64,000 nt of DNA from Aquisphaera insulae. GTDB lineage: Bacteria > Planctomycetota > Planctomycetia > Isosphaerales > Isosphaeraceae. Shown here in pieces: positions 58,090-64,000 of the stretch. The notes beneath the pieces are model-generated. The model did no database searches, had not been told where the DNA came from, and saw nothing but the letters and a program-made list of their open reading frames with translations. The position numbers were made by a program, and so were the translations under genes. The stretch is from positions 205,155 to 269,154 of the forward strand of contig NZ_JAALJH010000003.1 of the NCBI RefSeq assembly GCF_011064615.1. Direction: 5' to 3'. Numbering within the stretch: the first letter of the stretch is position 1; every line of letters begins with the position of its first letter.

Positions 58090-58464
58090 TCAGGACCTGG
58101 CCGACTTCTTCGCCGCCTTCGCTTTCGGCTTGGCCGTGGCGGACCCGGTCGCCTTGGCCTTCACCCCGGGCTTGCCGGCCTTCGGGGCCTTGGGGCTGGT
58201 CTTGGCGTCGGCGGTGGCGGTGGCCGTCCTGGGCTTGCCGGCCTTGCCCGGGCTGGCCTTCGACCTGGCCGGGGATTTCGGCGATTTCGCGGCCTTCCTG
58301 GCCTTCGGCGCGGCCGATCCGGTCACCGCGCGGACCGCCTTGGCCCCGGCCTCGCGGGCGGCTTCCGCCCCGTCCACGATCGCGTGGCCGATCGCGGTGG
58401 CGACCTCGGCGACGGGTTCGGTCACTCGCTGGAGCGTGCTCTTCGGCTTCTTCGACTTTGCCAT
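58090..58464 (-). CDS. Histone H1-like Lys/Ala-rich protein (second of two)
   Basis: 124 residues from the ATG at 58464. Unlike its neighbour it begins with a globular-looking helical segment (STLQRVTEPVAEVATAIGHA, residues about 9-28, continuing to about 50), then a long Lys/Ala/Pro/Ser tail with SPKSPARSK and KAGKPGVKAK motifs. The combination resembles a minimal linker-histone layout of ordered head plus basic tail. Probably nucleoid-associated. The pair may be an old duplication, as only the tails are alike. Confidence 0.75.
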   Translation of the reverse strand: MAKSKKPKSTLQRVTEPVAEVATAIGHAIVDGAEAAREAGAKAVRAVTGSAAPKARKAAKSPKSPARSKASPGKAGKPRTATATADAKTSPKAPKAGKPGVKAKATGSATAKPKAKAAKKSARS

Positions 58465-58606
58465 GGTGTCCTCGGATCGGGAGGTGATGTCGAGGCGTGG
58501 CCCGTCGCCTCGGCGTCGGGGCCACGCGTGCCTCGCCTCTCGCATAAGCAAATCAAATGCCGAAAGCTTCCTCCAGCGTGAATCCGAGGGGGGAGTGGGG
58601 AGGAAA

Positions 58607-58633
58607 CGCGCCTCGTTTCGCGAGCGAGGCGCG
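58607..58633 (-). terminator. Terminator hairpin after the DAHP synthase gene
   Basis: A perfect 9-bp stem (CGCGCCTCG against CGAGGCGCG) with a 9-nt loop, 45 bases past the stop on the minus strand, followed by a short GTTT. Confidence 0.45.
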
Positions 58634-58677
58634 GGGCATGGCGAAGGGTCGGGTCGGGGCGGGGTGCGAGGGAGGGG

Positions 58678-59691
58678 TCAGACCGTGCGGTCGACGGCCG
58701 CGGCGATGCGGCGGCACTGGTCGACGAGCTGCTTGAATGTCGCCGGGGTGATCGACTGGGCGCCGTCGCTCATGGCGTGCTCGGGGTCGTCGTGGACCTC
58801 GAGGATCAGGCCGTCGGCGCCGGCGGCGACCGCGGCGCGGGCCATCGGGGCGACCAGCCGGGACTTGCCGGTGCCGTGCGACGGATCGACGACCACCGGG
58901 AGATGGCTCTTCTCGTTGAGGTAGGGGACGGTGGCCAGCGGCAGGGTGAACCGCGTGTGGTCCTCGAACGTCCGGATCCCGCGCTCGCAGAGCATGACGT
59001 TGGGATTGCCGCGATCGAGGATGTACTCGGCCGCGAGGAGGAACTCCTCGACCGTGGCGCTCATGCCTCGCTTCAGCAGGGCCGCCTTGCCCGAATCGCC
59101 GACGGCCTGGAGGAGCTGGTAGTTCTGCATGTTCCGCGCGCCGATCTGGAGGACGTCGGCGTATTCCGCGACCATCGGCACGTGCTCGGGGGCCATGACC
59201 TCGGTGACGATGGCCAGCCCGGTCTCCGCGCGGGCGGCGGCCAGCATCTTCAGGCCCTCTTCCTTGTGCCCCTGGAAGCTGTACGGGCTGGTCCTCGGCT
59301 TGAACGCACCGCCGCGGAGTCCGGTGGCGCCGAGCGCCTTGAGCGTCTTCGCCAGGGAGACGATCTGCTCCTCGCTCTCGACGGAGCAGGGGCCGGCGAT
59401 CATGGCGATCTTGGTCCCGCCGACCTCGAGGCTCCGCGCCGCGACGACCGTCCGCTCCTTCTTGAGCTCGGAGCTCGCCCGCTTGTAGGGGGCCATGATC
59501 GGCAGCACCTTCTCGACCCCCTCGCCCGGCTCGAGGGCCTCGATCAGCCCCTGCCGCTCCTCGCCGAGCGCGGCGATGACCGTCTGATGCTTGCCGTGGA
59601 TCACCTGGGGCGACAGCCCGAGCCGGGTGATCTGATCCGCCATGTGTTCGATCTGTGTCATCGTCGCGTCCGGTTTCATGACCACGATCAT
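58678..59691 (-). CDS. aroF: 3-deoxy-7-phosphoheptulonate synthase, type I-beta with N-terminal regulatory domain
   Basis: 337 residues from the ATG at 59691 (GGGAGA about 9 bases upstream). The first ~70 residues form a ferredoxin-like ACT-type domain ([17 protein letters not shown]) as in Thermotoga DAHP synthase, where it binds Tyr/Phe for feedback. The catalytic KDO8P-synthase-type barrel follows: [46 protein letters not shown] with the metal His, and [11 protein letters not shown]. It makes DAHP from PEP and erythrose-4-phosphate at the head of the shikimate pathway. A 660-base structured leader precedes it, which suggests further control at the RNA level. Confidence 0.95.
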   Translation of the reverse strand: MIVVMKPDATMTQIEHMADQITRLGLSPQVIHGKHQTVIAALGEERQGLIEALEPGEGVEKVLPIMAPYKRASSELKKERTVVAARSLEVGGTKIAMIAGPCSVESEEQIVSLAKTLKALGATGLRGGAFKPRTSPYSFQGHKEEGLKMLAAARAETGLAIVTEVMAPEHVPMVAEYADVLQIGARNMQNYQLLQAVGDSGKAALLKRGMSATVEEFLLAAEYILDRGNPNVMLCERGIRTFEDHTRFTLPLATVPYLNEKSHLPVVVDPSHGTGKSRLVAPMARAAVAAGADGLILEVHDDPEHAMSDGAQSITPATFKQLVDQCRRIAAAVDRTV

Positions 59692-59793
59692 GGTCCACCG
59701 TCTCCCGGGATTGAGCCGGCCGGGGCGAGCGAGCCGCCGTCGGCCGGGGCAAGAACAGGTCTGTGAATAGGTCGATTGCGTGGGGTCGGGACG

Positions 59794-59835
59794 AAAAAAA
59801 AGCCCCGAGACCTGAAAGACCAGGTCCCGGGGCTT
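59794..59835 (-). terminator. Intrinsic terminator in the aroF leader
   Basis: On the minus strand: a 14-15-bp stem (CAAGCCCCGGGACCTG region against CAGGTCTCGGGGCTT, one mismatch) with a 6-nt loop, followed by eight T. It is a textbook Rho-independent terminator but lies about 100 bases before the aroF start, so it either ends a separate leader/ncRNA or acts as an attenuator. Confidence 0.8.
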
Positions 59836-60350
59836 GAGTGTATGCCTGTAGATTCGAGAGGGGTCAGGAACTCGCACCCTCCTCGGACCGGGAACCTGGT
59901 TGGAGCCTGGTAAACGACCAGGACCGCCACCAGCCGCGGTAATCGCTCGGGCCGAAGGAATAGGCCGTCGCTGCGAGGAGATTCACGTGGAGGACCCCAT
60001 TTTCGGCGGCAAGTCCGCCGAGGCTCAAGGCCGACGAGGCAGGGAACGAAGCTCAGGCTATTCGAGAGATCTCACGACCGTCAATCCAGCCAGGCCCGGG
60101 CATGGGGCCGCGGGCCTGGCCGAACCAATCCGTAAGGTATTGGCAAGAGATGCGGCTGCCCGACGGGCAACCCGTCGGCTGCCGTTAGGCGAGCCGCCCC
60201 TGGTTATCACTACACACGCGATCACCTCCTTTCGTTCTAGCCTCCCCGAGCCCGCGAGAGTCCAGCCTCGCGCGAGAACGGGCTCTAGTCCGTCGCACCA
60301 CGGTAGTGCGACCCGAAAGTCGACCGAGCGTGTGTCGGGCTCGGAACGAC
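59836..60350 (-). ncRNA. Structured leader RNA or ncRNA upstream of aroF
   Basis: About 515 bases between a plausible promoter and the intrinsic terminator, without a long gene. Hairpins visible on the minus strand include GTCGCAC-7-GTGCGAC near 60295-60315, CCGAGC-9-GCTCGG near 60325-60345, an 8-bp CCGACGGG-3-CCCGTCGG at about 60160-60178 directly after a ten-codon ORF, and CCTGGT-5-ACCAGG near 59906-59922. I tested by eye for RNase P RNA, tmRNA, SRP RNA and T-box signatures and found none. Confidence 0.5.
60185..60217 (-). CDS. Ten-codon leader ORF before aroF
   Basis: GTG TGT AGT GAT AAC CAG GGG CGG CTC GCC TAA (peptide MCSDNQGRLA). It is preceded, at 7 bases, by AAAGGAGGTGAT, a complete complement to the 16S 3' end and the strongest ribosome binding site in the window. 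A stable 8-bp hairpin starts just after its stop. It contains no Phe, Tyr or Trp, so classic aromatic-codon attenuation is not indicated. Confidence 0.5.
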   Translation of the reverse strand: MCSDNQGRLA

Positions 60351-60356
60351 CCCCTC

Positions 60357-60385
60357 ACTCTAGCGGCCTCGCGTCACCAGTTCAA
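60357..60385 (-). promoter_or_regulatory. Putative promoter of the aroF leader
   Basis: -35 TTGAAC (60385-60380), 17 bp, -10 TAGAGT (60362-60357), four of six matches in each box. It lies just downstream of the kinase stop codon. Confidence 0.4.
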
Positions 60386-60471
60386 CAAGGTGTCGCGCCT
60401 TTTTCCCATCCATCCTGGACGGGACGAGCGGCGAGACGAGCCGGGGCGGGAGCCTGGGCGAGCCGGCCCGC

Positions 60472-62247
60472 TCAGACTCCGACGATGGCCGAGGTGGGGG
60501 CGACGGGTTGAGGTGCGGAGAGGCCGGCGTTCGTCGTCGAGGTGGACTCCGCCTCGGCCCACCAGAGCGAGGCCCGGCGTTCGTCCCAGCCGTCGACGCA
60601 GCCGCAGGCGGCGAGGGCCTGCTCCAGGGAGGCGGCGTCGGGGAAGCGGTCCTCTCGGTCCTTGGCCATGCATCGGAGCACCACCCGCTCCAGGTCGATC
60701 GGGATGCTCGGCACCACCTGCGAGGGGGGCGTGACGGGGTCGCGGGTATGGGCCAGCATCACGGCCAGCCCCCGGTCGCCCTGGAACGGCGGCCGGCCGG
60801 TCAGGAGGAAGTAGGCCACGGCCCCCAGCGAGTAGATGTCGCTCCGCGGATCCACCTCCGGCGTGCCGGCCGCCTGCTCCGGGGACATGAACAGCGGCGT
60901 GCCGAGCACCCGTGAGTCCGGCGTCGCGGCGCCGCGGGTCGGCGTCCAGGCCGGGGACGGGCGGACCAGGCCGAAGTCCAGCAGCTTGGCCACGTCGCAC
61001 CGGCCCCCCCGCCGCGCGGCGACGATGTTCGAAGGCTTGATGTCTCGATGGATCAGCCCCGCCTCGTGCGCCTCCTGGAGCGCCCCGCAGACCTGCCGCA
61101 GCAGGTAGACCGCGCGCGACGCCGGCAGCGGGCCGTGCTTCCGGACCAGCTCCGCCAGGTTCAGGCCCGGCAGGTACTCCATCACGTAGTAGTACTCGCC
61201 CTCCTCCGTCTGGCCGTAATCGTAGATCTCCACCGTGTTGGGGTGCGAGAGGGTCGCCGTGAGCCGGACCTCACGCTCGAATCGCTCCTGCGACCCGGGA
61301 TCCGCGGCCCCCTTCGCGTGGATCAGCTTCACGGCGCAGGGCCGCTTCAGGAGCGCGTGCTCGGCCAGGTAGACCTTGCCCATCCCGCCGATGCCGATGC
61401 AGTCGGACAGCCGGTACTGCCCGAGCTGCCTCGCCTCGGCCACCTCGCGCCGGAGCCGGCCCACCATCGCGGCACCGAACGTCGAGCCGGCGGCCAGGAT
61501 CAGGAGAACCATCGCGTCGAACGTGAAGAGGTAGATCCGCGGCGTGGTGTTCCCGTTCCAGCCCAGCCAGAGCCAGCCCATCGGCTCCGGATAGCGCAGG
61601 ACCATCACCAGCAGGGTGGCGAACGGCATCGCGGCCAGCGGGAAGACGACCGCCGCGGCCCGCCGCCAGCCCTTGGGGACGTATAGGCCATACGTCAGGA
61701 TCAGCACGGCGGTCAGCAGCACCACGTTCTTCATCGTGAGCTGGGCCATCATCCGGTCCCGGATCAGCGAGTAGCCGAGCATCATGTGGAACTGGACGTA
61801 GACCACCCGCGCCGCCAGCATGCCGACCATCCCCAGCTCGATCCCCTTGAGCCAGGCGACGGAGAGCGGGCACCGGCTCCAGAGCACGGCCATGAACGCG
61901 ACCAAGGCCGTGACCAGGGTCAGATCGACCTCGAAGAGCCTCAGCTCCTCGCGGCCGAGGATCAGCCGCCAGGAGATCGACATCCCCAGCAGGAGGATGT
62001 AGATGACCGGCAGCTCCGCCAGCCGGTTGCGGACCGTCCCCTTCAGGGCCGTGGCATCGAGCCCGCCGACCCGGCCGATGATCGCGGGCCGGGGCGTGAA
62101 TCCGCCGTCCTCGCCGGCCTCCCCGCCCGGGCCGCGCGACGGCCCGTCGCCGACGCCGTCGCCGGAGCGGTCCGCGTGCCAGCTCCGCGTCGGATCGTCG
62201 ATCGACGCCGAGCCTTGCCTCACATCCCGCGTCCCGCTGTCGGTCAT
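60472..62247 (-). CDS. Membrane-anchored Ser/Thr protein kinase (N-terminal membrane domain)
   Basis: 591 residues. Unlike most bacterial Hanks kinases, the membrane part comes first: about six hydrophobic helices between residues about 80 and 270, then the kinase domain at about 290-555. The glycine loop is GIGGMGKVYLAEH, the Lys is in CAVKLIH, the catalytic loop HRDIKPSN is at about 399-406, DFG is in LLDFGLV at about 423, and MSPEQ marks the activation-segment end. All key residues are present, so it should be active. The C-terminus is about 40 residues without PASTA repeats. The membrane domain may be the sensor. Planctomycetes have many such kinases; substrates are unknown. It is divergent from an exported TPR gene. 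Confidence 0.92.
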   Translation of the reverse strand: MTDSGTRDVRQGSASIDDPTRSWHADRSGDGVGDGPSRGPGGEAGEDGGFTPRPAIIGRVGGLDATALKGTVRNRLAELPVIYILLLGMSISWRLILGREELRLFEVDLTLVTALVAFMAVLWSRCPLSVAWLKGIELGMVGMLAARVVYVQFHMMLGYSLIRDRMMAQLTMKNVVLLTAVLILTYGLYVPKGWRRAAAVVFPLAAMPFATLLVMVLRYPEPMGWLWLGWNGNTTPRIYLFTFDAMVLLILAAGSTFGAAMVGRLRREVAEARQLGQYRLSDCIGIGGMGKVYLAEHALLKRPCAVKLIHAKGAADPGSQERFEREVRLTATLSHPNTVEIYDYGQTEEGEYYYVMEYLPGLNLAELVRKHGPLPASRAVYLLRQVCGALQEAHEAGLIHRDIKPSNIVAARRGGRCDVAKLLDFGLVRPSPAWTPTRGAATPDSRVLGTPLFMSPEQAAGTPEVDPRSDIYSLGAVAYFLLTGRPPFQGDRGLAVMLAHTRDPVTPPSQVVPSIPIDLERVVLRCMAKDREDRFPDAASLEQALAACGCVDGWDERRASLWWAEAESTSTTNAGLSAPQPVAPTSAIVGV

Positions 62248-62549
62248 CGCGCCTCCGCACTCTCTTGCCGTCCCGGGCGGGACACTCTCATTCTTCGCGT
62301 GCCCCCTCGGCCGGACAAGTCGGGAGGAACGTGGACGACGCGCAACGGCGCGGCATTCGGGACGTTCTCCGGCCTGTCCCCGGCGATCATCTCCGAGCCC
62401 CGGCCCCGCACCTCACCGGCGGTTCCGCGGTCCCTTGGACGAGGACTGATCCTTGCGGCCCCACCGGCTTCACCGGCCGAAGCCGGATCGGATGACGCTT
62501 TCAGAGGAACAGGAAGGACCCCGACCGGCCCTCGACCTCGAAGACCGCG
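62248..62549. other. Intergenic region between divergent kinase and TPR genes
   Basis: About 300 bases that should contain both promoters. I found no gene and could not assign a promoter. Confidence 0.4.
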
Positions 62550-63815
62550 ATGACGAAGCTCCCCCGATCTTCCCGCCTTGCCGCAACCTCCCTCCTCCTG
62601 ACCCTGATCGCGGGGTCGAATTCGCCGCCGCAAGTCCGCGCCGGGGCCGGGGGCGGTGCGGCCCCGATCGTCGTCGGTTCGAAGGTCCTGCTCAAGGACC
62701 CGGACACTCCGCTGCGGGACGGCGAGAAGGAGCTGCCGGGCAAGGGGGAGTGCCTCTTCCGGGTCGCCCGGCTGGGCGAGGGGATGGCGGACATCGAGGC
62801 GGACGGGGGCGGCGCCCGCGGCTGGATCGGGATCGACCAGATCGTCCCCCTCGAGTCGGCCGAGGGCTTCCTCAGCCGGAGGCTGGCCGCCGACCCGAAG
62901 GACACCGAGGCCCTGCGGAGCCGGGCGCGGGTCCGGATCGAGTCGGATGAGCTCGACCGCGCCCTCGCCGACCTGGACGCGGCGATCCGGATCGAGCCCT
63001 CCGATCCGCGGGGGCACCACCTCAGGGGCCTGGTCCTGGCCCGCCAGAAATCCTACCGCCCGGCGATCGCGGCCTTCACCGAGGCGATCCGGCTCGACCC
63101 CGGTCGCGCCGCGGCCTACCGCGACCGCGGCATCGCCCAGGACGCCCGCCGCTACTTCCCCGAGGCGCTCGCCGACCTCAACGAGGCGGTCCGGCTGGAG
63201 CCCGAGAACCTCGCGATGATCGCCGCCCGGGCGAAGGTCTGCTCGACCCGCGGCCGGCGGAACATCGCGATGGCCGACTTCGAGCGGATCCTCCAGGCCC
63301 GGCCCAACGATCCGGAAAGCTACGTCCTCCGGGGTGAGGGCCTGCTCAGCGACCTGAACTCGATGGCCGCGATCGCCGACTTCACCCGCGCCCTGGAGCT
63401 GGACCCGGCCCACACCAGGGCCCTCCTGCTGCGCTCGAAGTCGTGGAAGCAGCGGTTCGATTACGCGCGGGCCGTCGCCGACGCCGCCGAGGCGGGCCGC
63501 GTCGCCTCGCCGAAGGACCCGGAGCCCCATCGCGTCCTCGCCTGGCTCCTCGCCACCGTGCCCGACGCATCGGTCCGGGACGGCCCCCGCGCCGTGATCG
63601 AAGGGGCCGCCGCCTGCGAGCTGACCCGCTACGAGCGTCCGGATTGCCTCGACGCCCTGGCCGCCGCCTCCGCCCAGGCCGGCGACTTCGCCTCCGCCGT
63701 CCGGTGGCAGGAGAAGGCCGTCGGGCTCCTGAAGCGAGACCGGGACGAGGAGACCTGGAAACTCTACCGCAACCGCCTGGCCCTCTATCGGGGAGGGCAT
63801 CCGTATCGCGACTGA
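62550..63815 (+). CDS. Exported tetratricopeptide-repeat protein
   Basis: 421 residues. A signal peptide (MTKLPRSSRLAATSLLLTLIAG, cleavage near residue 31) precedes a small SH3-like beta domain (about 35-105, VGSKVLLKDPDTPLRDG, VADIEADGG-like strands). Then come about six TPR units from residue 110 to 330 (ALADLDAAIRIEPSDPRGHHL, PAIAAFTEAIRLDPGRAAAY, ALADLNEAVRLEPEN and so on). The C-terminal part is helical and resembles the end of planctomycete TPR proteins (AWLLATVPDASVRDG, SAVRWQEKAVGL). Likely a periplasmic or envelope scaffold. Divergent from the kinase gene. Confidence 0.9.
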   Translation: MTKLPRSSRLAATSLLLTLIAGSNSPPQVRAGAGGGAAPIVVGSKVLLKDPDTPLRDGEKELPGKGECLFRVARLGEGMADIEADGGGARGWIGIDQIVPLESAEGFLSRRLAADPKDTEALRSRARVRIESDELDRALADLDAAIRIEPSDPRGHHLRGLVLARQKSYRPAIAAFTEAIRLDPGRAAAYRDRGIAQDARRYFPEALADLNEAVRLEPENLAMIAARAKVCSTRGRRNIAMADFERILQARPNDPESYVLRGEGLLSDLNSMAAIADFTRALELDPAHTRALLLRSKSWKQRFDYARAVADAAEAGRVASPKDPEPHRVLAWLLATVPDASVRDGPRAVIEGAAACELTRYERPDCLDALAAASAQAGDFASAVRWQEKAVGLLKRDRDEETWKLYRNRLALYRGGHPYRD

Positions 63816-64000
63816 GCGCCCCGGCTTCCGGGGAGATGCCGCCTGGGCGGCCGCGCCGGGCGGGGACGTGCTGAACGGCATCCGCCCCCCGATCGTGGTG
63901 ACATCCCCCGGAGCCCCCGCGACGGGTTGACGCTATTGTTACCCCGGCAAGGAAGTTGATCAAGCTCACGGATATCGAACGGCCTCCTGAATCCCCCCAC
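63816..64000. other. Right-edge region
   Basis: A small hairpin CCCCGG-ctt-CCGGGG at 63819-63833 just after the TPR stop may be a terminator. TTGACG at 63927-63932 could be a -35 box for a gene beyond the window, but no -10 follows. No coding region seen. Confidence 0.35.

Noticed and set aside
60221..60234. GATCACCTCCTTTC on the plus strand, identical to the 3' end of 16S rRNA
   Set aside because: The preceding bases do not match 16S helix 45. Read on the minus strand it is a perfect Shine-Dalgarno with a start codon 7 bases on.
59692..60471. RNase P RNA, tmRNA, SRP RNA or a T-box in the region before aroF
   Set aside because: None of the diagnostic conserved segments (rnpB CR-I/CR-V, tmRNA tag and CCA end, SRP tetraloop region, T-box AGGGTGGNACCGCG) could be found.

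Overview
The window is high-GC DNA that most likely comes from a planctomycete, probably of the Isosphaeraceae. Three things point there. A giant secreted Kelch protein carries the planctomycete N-terminal anchor motif LLEERSLLA. There are ECF sigma factors with long, membrane-crossing C-terminal tails. There are also many small accessory families typical of that phylum (Uma2, DUF433/DUF5615, DUF6745, lysine/alanine-rich histone H1-like proteins). No rRNA operon, CRISPR array, prophage or intact insertion sequence is visible. One tRNA gene (His, GTG) is present, together with a broken second copy of its 3' half.

Layout. 0.2-2.8 kb: an ECF sigma factor, a single-pass membrane protein and an exported protein in tight succession. 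2.9-6.8 kb: a KefB-type cation/proton antiporter and the chaperone HtpG. 7.0-7.6 kb: a Phd/VapC toxin-antitoxin pair. 7.7-12.0 kb (minus): a GntR/YtrA-type regulator, an ABC ATPase and an unusual ABC permease, with a readable promoter and operator. 12.3-12.9 kb: a DUF433/DUF5615 toxin-antitoxin-like pair. 13.0-25.5 kb: a five-gene, translationally coupled operon built around a MoxR AAA+ ATPase, a DUF5682-vWA fusion, a SWIM zinc-finger protein, a 1684-residue unknown protein and a DUF4132-like protein. It corresponds in composition to the uncharacterised molR/yeh locus of E. coli but is rearranged. 25.6-31.4 kb: a complete STM4015-STM4014-(HAD)-STM4013-STM4012-STM4011 cluster with two radical SAM enzymes, an ATP-grasp-like protein, a phosphatase/sulfatase-fold hydrolase and a leucine-rich-repeat protein; its product is unknown. 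31.4-34.2 kb (minus): a DUF6745 protein with a small partner, then an Uma2/uracil-DNA glycosylase pair. 34.4-38.6 kb (minus): rpoC standing alone, without rpoB. 39.7-44.1 kb: the giant Kelch/Ig surface protein. 44.3-47.4 kb: cyclophilin, a RibD/DHFR-like reductase, a second ECF sigma factor with a membrane-spanning tail, and a cupin.

47.5-49.5 kb is a small decayed element bounded by the intact tRNA-His gene and a 47-bp copy of its 3' half. It holds an Uma2 gene, a DUF433 gene, a DUF5615 pseudogene killed by tandem stops, and a possible integrase tail. 49.7-54.8 kb is mostly metabolic: a Gfo/Idh/MocA oxidoreductase, an extremely acidic protein, a small TPR-like protein, a purine nucleoside phosphorylase, PurN and a VOC protein, with a cluster of palindromic repeats at 52.3-52.5 kb. 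55.2-58.5 kb holds a HEPN/BolA-like pair, a BshB1-type deacetylase, a small unknown gene with a near-consensus promoter, and two histone H1-like genes. 58.7-60.4 kb is a DAHP synthase preceded by a long structured leader with a ten-codon ORF and an intrinsic terminator. 60.5-63.8 kb is a membrane Ser/Thr kinase and an exported TPR protein.

The most promising poorly described systems are the 13-25.5 kb MoxR-vWA operon and the 25.6-31.4 kb STM40xx cluster. The aroF leader RNA and the tRNA-His-bounded element are the best non-coding observations. All functional calls rest on motifs read by eye; no database search was possible.
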